A DNA stretch of 64,000 nucleotides from Sphagnum magellanicum. Lineage: Eukaryota > Streptophyta > Sphagnopsida > Sphagnales > Sphagnaceae. The DNA is taken from the NCBI GenBank assembly GCA_021904315.1, contig CM038911.1, positions 24,711,390 to 24,775,389 on the forward strand, given 5' to 3'. Positions within the stretch are counted from its first letter, which is position 1; the number at the start of each line of letters is the position of its first letter. The position numbers and the translations under genes were made by a program. This document shows, piece after piece, positions 37,401 to 54,240 of this stretch. The notes under the pieces are model-generated. The model was not told the DNA's origin, did not search any database, and worked only from the letters and a program-made list of their open reading frames with translations.

Positions 37401-39058
37401 AAGGGAGCTGAGGAAATGATGGTTCACAATGGAATTCAAGTGCTCATGCAACTACTAGTTGTTGGGCTTAATGACAAAAAAACGAACGATGGGTATATTC
37501 AAAGTATTGTTGACATCATCAAACTATTGGTCAACGGCTTAGAGGATCTCACGAAGCTTTTAAATTCATCAATAGATGACATTGATGTCTTAAAAATTCA
37601 TGAAACATGCTTGCGTCAATATCATTCATCGTGTCTTTCATTTCTTCCAGAAACACTAGATGTTAACATCAACATTGCCAAGGAATGGTTAAATTCTCTT
37701 GGACCACCCTTCCATGCTTTTAACAATAGCTCGTATATACATAAGGTTGATTATGAAAATGATTATAAAAATCATTATATTGCAGTCTATCACCTTATTC
37801 AATTGTCTAACCACACAGATATTGCAAGCCTAATCATGGCTAATGAAGGAATGTTGGAAAGCTTTATAATTCAATTGTCTAAAGGCAATTTACATCATAA
37901 TACTTTTAAACTTCTTGAAGTTGTGTTGCAACATGAAAGAGTGGCTATCGAAGTTCTAGATCAACGGCCTTCCTTCATCAAGGAGTTGCTTCAAATTTTT
38001 CTTATGGAAAGTCCATTTTTCACATGGCAAAACATGTATAGTGTTGCATCACTTTTGTTCATATTAGCAAAACATGGAGGTGTATTTACCAAGTTCATTG
38101 TGAATGATGGTGGAATTAAAATTTTGTTAAACAAAGTTTTATTACAAAATCGGAATGGCCGTTGCGATGTCATAGAAGTTTTGGGTATCATGGCCAAAGA
38201 TGAAGATTATGCTTTACAAATTGAAAAAGCTGGGGGGAGCAAGATGTTATTGAAGGCAATTTCTTGTTATCTTCAATATGTGCATGATACACATTTGGAG
38301 GAAATGACTCTTGATGATCAATTGATAGAAGAGTATGAAAATGACCGTTTAGTTATGTGTTGTTTGAAAACACTTTCACTTCTTCTTAATCATGAGGAGA
38401 TAGCAAAACAAATTTCAACTAGAAGAGGAGATTCAAAGGAATATGGGATTATGGCGTTAATTGATGTGATGCAAACTGCATCACAACTTTGGTCTTCTAT
38501 TACGTTAATTCTACGTAAAACTGTTGTAACCAAGAAACTCATGCAAATCGAAGGCCACATGTTGACTATACTATCAAATGTTGCTTCAACATTGGTTTTG
38601 ATGGCCAAATTGCATCCACACATCAACATATCAACAAAGGTGAATGAAAATGTTTTGAAAGGGATTTTCCAACTACAAGGTATGATTACTAATGAACATC
38701 AAGCACTAAAAAAAGCACTACAAGACTTGCTAGACATCAAGGAATTTCACGTAAAAATATGGAGTTGTCAACAATTACGCTCAAAGACAATTGATATGCA
38801 ATCTTATCAAGGTATGGCATTTTAGCTACATGTTGACATGAAATTTTCCTTCGTATTCCTTCATAACGATGGCTACAATGAGTTTTTTTCTACCATCAAA
38901 CATTGCAAGTGTTATTAATATTTTATCAAAAGTTAGGTTCTCATCACCATTTGTTTTTGTCCCCAGGAAAGTTTGGTGAATGTGAAGCTCATTTTGGAGT
39001 AAAAGGTACCTCAACTGAAGGTCAATCAAGTGGGACAACAAAAGAGGATGATGGCTAG
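31500..39058 (+). CDS. Alpha/beta-hydrolase - NB-ARC - ARM-like repeat protein
   Basis: A probable STAND/NLR-type ATPase switch. Model: join(31500..31616, 32041..32357, 32720..33128, 33329..33487, 34061..34378, 34697..35011, 35256..38811, 38967..39058), 1760 residues, all junctions GT-AG and in phase. Residues 1-39 form a Ser/Ala-rich leader; ATG 31500 follows an in-frame TGA. Residues 60-330 resemble the SERAC1-like hydrolase: VVFFHGL, WPQNWLP, elbow GHCFGG (160-165) and HS in DGDHSTVCKP (His307). NB-ARC follows: P-loop GGFGYGKTT (382-390), kinase-2 ILLFIDNVW (467-475), RNBS-B GSKLVVTSR (491-499), GLPL-like GCLLAI (557-562); an MHD-position motif reads LRLPELVQEYV. From about 800 on come ARM/HEAT-like helical repeats such as VNDGGIKILL. 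No LRR is visible. Exon 1 is the least certain part. Family knowledge: hydrolase-NB-ARC proteins are reported from bryophytes. Immune function is inferred. Confidence 0.87.
33939..33955 (+). repeat. G homopolymer (about 17 G) in an intron
   Basis: The run lies in the intron before the P-loop exon of the NB-ARC gene, about 105 bases upstream of the acceptor at 34060. Its length is likely to vary and may be a sequencing or assembly weak spot. Confidence 0.8.
35256..38811 (+). other. Large 3.5-kb exon: end of NB-ARC and solenoid
   Basis: This exon of the hydrolase-NB-ARC gene is open for 1185 codons without interruption. It begins at the TGCAG acceptor with HIAEKLLSKCNGCLLAI (GLPL region) and carries the ARC2-like part and all ARM-like repeats. 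Repeated patterns such as 'I.(N/Q)(D/E)G(G/V)(I/V)..L' appear at intervals, for example around residues AFITQEGVELLVGAL, MVHNGIQVLMQLL and IMANEGMLESFI. Open length this great in AT-rich DNA shows it is under selection. Confidence 0.95.
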
Positions 39059-40631
39059 AAGTGGAGGAGAACCTATTTATGTTCACATCACATCAAATCA
39101 TGGGATGTTATAATTGCCACAAATGTGTACATTGAGGTATATAGTTATTCTACGGTTGGCCAAATACATGTGAGCAAAGGATTGAAAAATTAAATATAGT
39201 AGAACCCATCATACATTGCCTTGGAAGTTCATGTCTATTAGTTTTCTTTCCCTTGGATTATGATTCCAAAAAACAAGTGTGTAAGTTGAAGAGTGTGCTT
39301 GAAGATGTCATCGCAGGATGTTAATGCATGAAACTTGGACCAAGTGATAGAGGTTGAAACCAAGGACCAAATAGGTAAATTGCATTGTTGTATGGGCATT
39401 TTTGGTATATTTTTTAAATACAATATTTCACTTAACAAAAATGTTATTGAAATCTTACACAAGGGATGGGATGTGGGTTTGTGCTTAAGGTTGGAAATAG
39501 TGGGGATGGAGCAGACATGGCATTTATAATGATGCAAAAGATTTGGAATTCAATTTTAGAGGTAAAAGAAAAGATGGTAAATTCTTTAATATAACTAGCT
39601 ATAATGGAGGAAATTTTTGTAAATTTTCAATTGGGATGAATGATTTAATGGTTTTATTGGCTTTGAATATCATTGTATTCAACCGTATGCATTGTTTCAA
39701 TGAATGCAATACTAGTTATGGCTTGGTTGACAGTTCACTCAATTATGGATTAGACATACATCTTGTCACATTCAATCTCTTTCATTGTCAAGTTATAAAT
39801 CTTTCGCCTTCTGGCCAAGTTTGGCTCACCATGATGTACAAGCTGGTATACCACAAACAAATATGTTGAACTACAAGCATTTGCATCTCACTTCATTACA
39901 ATAATTGGACTTCATAATACATGAAGTTTTTCTTTCTTGCTTATTAGACTATGTGCTTTGGTGCTTGTATAGAGAATGTGTGTTTGATATAAAATCAAGA
40001 AGTTTGGTACAGTCATATATTAGCACAACTAACATTGAAAGCCTTTGGTTTGAAAGCAAGAAGGTAATATCCATGTTTAAGGCTAGGCAATTCTTACTGC
40101 TTCAAACTGAAGGTGGTTGGGTCATGAGAAAAAAAGAATAACCATCAATTCAATTGTGGTAATGTTTAAGACTTTTTCTTTTCACTTTACATGCACCTTG
40201 TATCTAAACAAAATTCGCATGCTTGTGTGTCGGGAGAGATTTAAGAAGTTGAATTGAATGAACCTTGTGGTGTTTGATAGAAATGTGCACAACTGGAACT
40301 TTGCAAGCCCAAAGAGTCTTATTAAGCTTACTTCTACAATAGCACAACGAATTGAGAATGGCAATTTTCACACTAAACCTCTTCATATCATGGTTAGTTG
40401 TGCATTGCCATGTGTTTGATGTTGCTAACTAAACATTTGAATGCTTAACCTTTGGAATTGTGCTTCTTTTGGTTTCCTTTTCGAATATGTAGTACAAAGG
40501 CTTGAAAGCTTATTAGGAAGATGGGTCTTTGGGAAATGCAATATTTGAATGATGAAGGTGATCAAGTACTATTGGCCATTAATGAAGATCTAGTGGCTAT
40601 TGTAAACTTCGCTTGCATTAATGGCTTTCCA

Positions 40632-40789
40632 TGATTTATTATGGTATTGTCACACAAATCATGAAATTATTTAGAGTGTAACCTATGATAATTATGACGA
40701 TTTCCAACATGTCAACTTCATATTTTCATAAATATTCATTTCACTATTTTGAGGATTATTTAGTGATGAAATTGACGTTAGGGTAAGGT
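40632..40789 (+). repeat. Dispersed repeat copy B
   Basis: This is the second copy of the repeat at 9649-9805, same orientation, sharing 'cctatgataattatga' and 'catttcactattttga'. It lies about 1.6 kb downstream of the NB-ARC gene. Confidence 0.7.
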
Positions 40790-42423
40790 AATTAGTTGCC
40801 CTAGACATGTTCAAAGTAGGTTAGGGCATCAAAGTAGGGCTAAAGGCCATTTGGACTTAAACCATTTTTTGAACCTAAGTTTGGGATCGGATTGAAGCTT
40901 AATTGAACTATAGTGGAAAAGTGTTCATTTTTTTTTGAAGTTGAACATTTTCCTTACCAAAGCTTATAAGGAGCTTTTTCCAACTATAGTTGCAAGAGGC
41001 TTGATTACTCACTAAGCATAACAATTTGAGCAAATGTGACTTTTCCCCCATGTGAGATATTTACTGCCTTAGCGTACTTTTAATATATTAATTGCAAGAA
41101 ATGACATTTGAAAAAACTTGAATGGAGTTTGAGTGTTTCCTATTGATTTTGTGTCAAGTTTTTATATCTTCCTTTTATCAAGGTAGTACTAAATTTCAGG
41201 TTCGGTGGTAATTAAATTATTTTCTAAAATGCCAAATGTTTAAAAAAGTAGTTATTTCAAATGCTGAAATTTAAGGAAATTACGAAGGAGAGAAAAATGG
41301 AGAAAATTGTGGAAACTTAACAATCAATCCACAATTGTAAAACATGTGTCCAACAATTAACAACATTTCTTTGTCTTATCATTTGGTGGAACATTTTGTT
41401 TACTCATTTTTGCAAAAAGAAGCTGTAAAATAGTTATAAAATGTTTTGTTATGTTAGAAGTTTAAAAGAAGAGAATATGCCAAAGAAGCTAACTATATTT
41501 ATTACCAAAAAAATATTTCATTAATTAGTTGTGGAAACACTCAAAGTTCAATTTCTCTTTTTTTATGATGGGCATCTTTGATTGGCCCATCACAAACAAA
41601 TTTAATTGAGCTTTGGAGAATCCCGAAATATATATAACCTAGTCTCGTCTTTTGGGCTGCTTTAAATAGATTACAAGAGTAGAACTTAGGATAAAAATAA
41701 AGATGGATAAAGTGATTAACTTTTGTAGTTGCTTTATGTTTTTAGCCATGCCAAAAGCACCTTTGAGTGGACATGCCCACAATTACTACAATTGACTCAG
41801 TGAAATCAAACTCTTTCCCATATTGAACACCAAACCCCAAACCTTCACAAAATGAAGAACCACATCCCACAATGATGTCCTCAACAATGTTCAACATTGT
41901 GTGTGTCTTGGGATGTGCAAGTCCAAGAAGCGTTTAAAGTTTTTCTTAGCGCAACATCTTGCAATAATACATTAGGATGATATATTCTATGTCCCTTGCA
42001 CACCATGTTCTCCATGCTGTGGGTTCTTTTAGGAGAACCTTCTGTTCTTTAAAATAATTCAAAAACCCCAGAATTGGAGGGTTCTTTTGATTCTAAAAAA
42101 TATTTTAAGAACCAAGACAAGAGGTTTTAAAATGTTGAAAATATTAGAGAACCAAAACGAGGTTATGAGACTCTGAAAATCATGAAAAAACTGGAACCTG
42201 AGGTTCTTTGTTTTTTCAGTTTAAAAAGCCCAGAACCAGAGGATCTTAACAAAATCAAAGAACTACCTGACACTAGTTGAAGTGCATCAAGCCAATGAGG
42301 TGTCAAAATTTGAGGATCACTGCAAACCACAAGGTGAGAAATTTACTGCTGGAATGAGATCTGAGCTGAGGAATGAAGAATGCAAAATTTGAGCCCTCAA
42401 AGATCTTGGTCTGTACCCTGAAG

Positions 42424-42650
42424 GTGATGGGTCATTGGTATCGCCCTTCTAGACCCTTGTACCACAAAAGGTCATGGGTTCAAACCAATGTTGTGCTCCT
42501 AAATGGTTTAGGATTTACACTCCATGCAAGTGTAGAACACGATATGTGTTCATGTAAATTTATTTTATGTCCTGTAAAACAGTGTAAGTGTAAATACATT
42601 TATATGATTTTATGTGATCATGTAAAAAAAAAAAAATTTACTTTAGGAGG
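42424..42650 (+). mobile_element. Possible SINE
   Basis: 'tgggtcattggtatcgccc' resembles a tRNA-type A box, and 'gggttcaaacca' some 45 bases on resembles a B box. A unique body follows, and the unit ends in a run of about 12 A near 42625-42637. The order A box, B box, body, poly-A is that of plant SINEs. Neither box fits its consensus perfectly and no target-site duplication was found, so this stays tentative. Confidence 0.35.
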
Positions 42651-44579
42651 GGAGAATTTCATAAATTTTTGGTGATAGGCCAACTGAACAACAACATGAC
42701 CCATTGCAAGAAAACATTTGTGCTTCGGGATGCACCACAACTAATTAAATGAATTAAAATGAATCACAATAAGTACTTAAGCTCTTGTAAAAGTTACAAT
42801 AAATAGTACTCAATAATGAAAGTTATGTAAAAATAGTAGTAATAATAAAAGTTGTATTCAGCAATGAGATGGGGCAAAATGTACTTTCAAGATATTTCTT
42901 GAAATAAGACCACCATAGTCCCCATATTGGTAGAAAATGCTCATGCTTAGGGAATATCAAAGTATATCATGATTTTTTTGTCAATGACTAATCAAAACAG
43001 TCCATTGCTAAAAAGAAAAAAATGGACTTTGGGATGCACACACAACGAATTAATATGAATTTGCGAGAAGGTATGGTCATTAAGGGTATATAATATATAC
43101 ACTTACAAACCCCAAAACATTTACACAAGGCCATGAGGTGTTTTTGACAAACATTTACATTGACATCATGTAAATGTAAATCCGTAAGTCCATGCTAAAA
43201 TGAACACCTTTGTGTGTAACTGCTATTGAAAAGCACACTTTTTTAATTCAATTTTCACAAGCTTTCCAAATAAATAAATAAATAAATATATATATATATA
43301 TAATGGAATTGTGTGTATAATTTTAAAAAATTAGAACATGTAAAATTTCAAGAGATTTTGACAACATTAAAAGGTTCAAAAGCACTAATTTAACATTGTA
43401 ACCGCTCCTGACTTTCTTGAAATGGATTAAAATATATTCAGATTTTCATCATGATTTGTGTTTTTGAGTGTTATAACCTATAAGACTTCAATATTTTCAC
43501 ATTATAAATTATTCTTATACAATATTGTATGAAAATATAAGGTCATTGATTTATTTACATTAATTTAATTGTATGTGTACATGGAGGAATCAAATTTTCA
43601 AATTAATTTTATATATTCTTTTGGTATAAAAATTCTACAATATTACATTTATGATGCATAATAATTTTTCCATGATTTTAATGAAGTTATAGTGTCAACT
43701 TCCATTATTCTAAATAAATTAGGAATTTTAATATAATTAAATATTGGTTTACAAAAACGGCTAGATGGATGAAAGTAGAATATGACAGGATGAAAAAATG
43801 ATTATTTTAAAGTTCTTGTTAGGTTTTGTAGCTCAATGGTCAAGATCATTGGGCGATGGGAAACACATATTGCAACCATCCAACCAAGTGTCTTGAAAAA
43901 TGTGTGAGGTTTAGGGAGTGCACCTTGCATCAAAATTGGAGCTCGAAGGATGAAGCTCAAGAAGGAAGGCAAACCTAGGCTTTGTATTTGTCAAAGACCT
44001 AGACTTGTTTGTAAATGCATGTTTTGTATTCCTTACTTAAAAAGTGCAAATTAAATATTATGGACTTTATATTTGTCAAAGACCTGAGACTTGGTTTTCA
44101 AAAGGGGTTTTGTGAAAGAACATGGTCAAGTAACTTTAGCATACTTGTCTAGGCTTTTGCAAAAGGACTAAGCTACAAATGCATGTAAATCGTGTAACCA
44201 AACACTTGCCCTCATCTCATACCCACCCACAACTAGGTTTCTAAATCCAAACCAAAGCAATTCTTTAAAACTTATGAATGTAAATACCTGAATTGGGTGG
44301 TTCTTTCAAGTTTTTTTTCCCCTAATGCCTGGACCCAGTTAGAATTCTGAAATCAAATACCTGCCCAACATTGGACAATGCATAGTCCATGAAACATTAT
44401 CCATTCACAACCACATACAATTATATGTCAACTTTCCGTCTATTTGCAAGAGGTGGCAAACATCATACATCGATGAGTTTGGTACCTACTTCTTTAGTTA
44501 TTTTATGATGAAACCATGTCTAAATTTATGAACAAAACCCCACCAAGAGGTGACAAATATCATATGCATAGATGAGGTT

Positions 44580-46110
44580 GGTAGCTATGTTGGGCTGGTA
44601 TCACCCCTTTGTGATACCGGATTGGTACTGGTATAGAGGGTTCTCCAAAATTTTGATACCATATGCATAATGCTATCAAAGCATTTCAAATATGGTATAT
44701 ATGGTATGATATATATAATTAAAAGATATTGAATGTGTATGCAATGGCATCAACACATATTTTGTGAACTTTGATATCAGCAGGTATATATAATAACTCT
44801 GGTATCGATAATGCTCCCATTGATGATGCGCTTTGGACATGATCAGACCTTGAATGCTGACATGTCTTCACTTGCACATTGAAGGAGAAGCATGGCTGCT
44901 GGCTTGCAGCAAAGGTGTTGCAAATATTTAAGTACCTATGCATATCAGAGGAGGATGAATACCTGGTATCGAGTATTAGAATGGTATAATATTTTTTGAT
45001 ACCAGACTGGTATGGTATTCACCAATTTTTTGGGAATTTGATGCAGGGGTATAATGGTATCAGGGGGAATATCTGAACATTTGATACCAGGCTGCTATGC
45101 TATTTGATAACCAGTACTGATACCAGCCTAACACTGGTTGGTAGTAGATACCTGCTTCTTTAGCTATTTCATGATGAAACCAGCCTTGTCTGAATTTATT
45201 AACAAAAAAGCCCACCAATCCAGAGAGGATTCAGCTATTTTTTAAGTTTTTTACCAAGCTACTATAAGAGGTCAACGAGAGCCGTCAAGCTACAGTATTG
45301 CTGCCCTATTCAGACCCAGTGAACGAATGTCATGTCAACAAATTTTATCTAAACCCTATGAACAATGATACTTGCCGAGGAGAAGCAGGTTCTGAAATGA
45401 AGTCTAGTTTATATGTTGAACAAGGCTATATTGTACACACCCAACATTCTCCAACATGCTATGAGGAATATGTCTTAGAATGCGATAGCAGAAGGTATGG
45501 CTGTTCCATGATTTCCAGACTAGTGTGAATGAATCTTCACACACAAGATACATGCAACATAAATCAAATTCCCACCCCAGATTGACACACAAGATACGTG
45601 CATCACAAAACAAGTTCCATCCCCAGTATGTTCCATTTGACACACACATATATATAAATTTACAGTAATCTACCAAATGCTACCATCACAAGTCAGAATT
45701 CCATCCCAACATCAATTGGGTGAGACTCTTTACAAAACCCCCCACTTGAGGAAGCATTGAACCAATCCCCTGGACTCCTAGTACACCAAGTTGTAACCAG
45801 CCATGGTCAGCTACTGACTTGTAAACATATCAGCCTGGTCCTGCTGGTATTGATACTTTAAAAAATTTCCACACTACTCCTGCTATTGGTCCCTTTTAAA
45901 AACTTCCCTATTGGGTGGCAGGTATGAAGCAGGTATGTACCTGATATTGAAAAGTTGATATAAAACTTACACAAGGTTGGTATTACCTCAGGTCCCAACC
46001 AAGCTGGTATTGGTACAAGGCTGGTATCATCTAAAGTCAGATGAACCTACTGGGGTCCTTTGATATTGGTGCATAAACCCAGTCTATATACCAAGCACAG
46101 GCCTATATAT
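44580..46110. repeat. Tract of interspersed ggtat/ataccag motifs
   Basis: The complementary short motifs 'ctggtat' and 'ataccag' recur many times on the same strand (for example 44598-44640, 44960-45130, 45840-46110). This gives many potential short hairpins. No coding or RNA gene is recognisable. Confidence 0.5.
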
Positions 46111-46911
46111 CATACCAGCACTGGTTGTAACAGAGCTCAAAATAAGCTTCAACAGACTTGGCAGTTGAGCAGCTCACTCAATTGTAGATTGCATTTGTCA
46201 ATAAACAAGTTTATATTCATTCATCTAAGTTCATGCATGGATCCTGTATTATCTTCCTCTCCCTAGGTCAGTATAGCCATTTTGCTTTGTGAGAAAGGGG
46301 CTTCAGGTGCAGTGGCAAGGACCGACCATCTGTCAGTGCACTTAGGTCCTCTATACATATGAATTTGATGAACTGGTCCACTCAATTCCCACAACTTGGT
46401 GGAATCACAAATGTATCTACGCCCATTGAGTTTTAACATAGCACTACACAGAATTAAAAACCATTTAAACTTGATCAAGATATCGCTAGTTTCTAGGAGG
46501 TCAAAGAATCATCTCTTTGTGCCTCAGTATTTGGCACCCTGGTGGTTCAAGTAAGGTTTTAGTTTCCAAAAGAAGGACCAATAAGAATTTAGAAAGGGTT
46601 TTTTTATTGGAATTGACACTTTGGACTTTGATCTGTCAATTTAATAAAGTCCCATAACAAACTCTGCAAGAGCTGAGAATTTGAAAAACCTTCTCCTGAG
46701 GAAGCAAACAAGTGACATCTGGCCATCATTTGCACAAGGTTGTGTACCAGAGTTTGAATTAGTTTTAAGAGACCAGCCAGTTGAGCAGCTAAAATCAAAT
46801 CATTGGTTGTGTTCAGGGATAGACATATCCGTTTCTGCAAACTCCAGCACAGATTCCGTTTCAAGTTCCTCCTACCCAACTAGAGCCACTTTGCTGCAAG
46901 AAAAAGGTGAT

Positions 46912-53444
<6,533 letters not shown>

Positions 53445-54240
53445 CCTCCTCAAATTAGCTGCTGCAACTTGCTCTACTTCCTCTTCTTCTTCGGATCCTT
53501 ACTCTTTCTCCCGTTCTGCAAATTTTCACCCTGATTTCCCACCTAAATCGTGAACGTCTCTTACATGTCAAACAACCCAAAAGACAATCGCGGGGGGGTG
53601 AAAAAAAATTCTCAGCAGCTATCGTCTCGACGAAATCGTCAATATAAATTCACCTTGCGACCTCGAACAAGAACTCTCTGTCTGTTTGTCTGTGTCGCAA
53701 GCTGTCTCTGTGCGCCAGGCACCGATGCGCGGATCCCTCTCTCCGTCGCTTTCACACCACCACAGAGTCTGTATGCTACTTAGACCTTGAACAAAACCTC
53801 TCTCTCTCTCTCAGGCTCTGTGTGCGTCTCTCTCTCTCTCTCTCTCTGTGCGTCGCAGGTACCGATGCACAGATCGGTCTCTCCTTCAATACTTTCACAC
53901 CAGGACTGCGTCTGTACTCTGTATACTCTTGGGAGTACGTCTTCCAACCACTACCAAAAACAAACAATCGATCAATTCTCCTTACTAGGCGTGAAAATCG
54001 CGACGGTGGAAAAAAGATAAACTAGATGAAACTGACAGTTACTTACAGCATCTCCGCTGAGATGCTTATCAATTGCTAATAGTTCGGCGATGAAGGACCA
54101 GATTGCAAATGTAGACGAGGATTTCTCGCACGCCTGCTGCTGCTGCAGCCGATCTCCTGTCGTCGCGTCGTCTTCTTCTTCCCCCGCACACACGCACGCC
54201 GTCACCTAGTGGCTCGCTCGCTCGCTCGCCGTCTCAGCAC
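53445..54240 (-). promoter_or_regulatory. 5' leader of the aminotransferase with a leader intron
   Basis: A GC-rich stretch ends (reading -) at 54047 in GCT|GTAAGT, and an acceptor TTTGCAG lies just before 53515, giving a 531-bp intron in the leader. The open frame in the upstream exon starts with GTG directly after a TAG and has no ATG, so it is more likely untranslated than coding. The upstream edge (about 54240) is a guess from composition. Confidence 0.5.
53690..53930. repeat. Duplicated segment and CT repeats in the leader intron
   Basis: Two related blocks (about 53690-53776 and 53846-53925) share 'ctgtgcg.c.caggtaccgatgc.c.gatc', 'ctctcc' and 'ctttcacacca'. They are separated by CT dinucleotide runs. 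Both lie in the probable 5'-leader intron of the aminotransferase. Confidence 0.65.

Larger units (their letters stand above)
39059..46900. other. Geneless repeat-rich region
   Basis: I find no supportable gene between the NB-ARC gene and the aminotransferase. Contents: a dispersed repeat copy (40632-40789), a palindromic 'gattggcccatcac' patch near 41580, patches of ggttct/agaacc (42010-42270), a SINE-like candidate (42424-42650), an AT dinucleotide run (about 43285-43303), a tRNA A-box-like TAGCTCAATGG near 43829 without a matching B box, and a tract full of ggtat/ataccag motifs (44580-46110). Confidence 0.5.

Noticed and set aside
43826-43900. Possible tRNA gene at TAGCTCAATGG
   Set aside because: No acceptor stem, anticodon stem or T-loop (GGTTCRA) pairs with it at the right distance.
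54047-54205. Open minus frame (VTACVCAGEEEDD...) as a coding first exon of the aminotransferase
   Set aside because: It has no ATG, begins after a TAG, and its phase-0 end does not join in frame to the exon with MSGSTPERRM; treated as untranslated leader.
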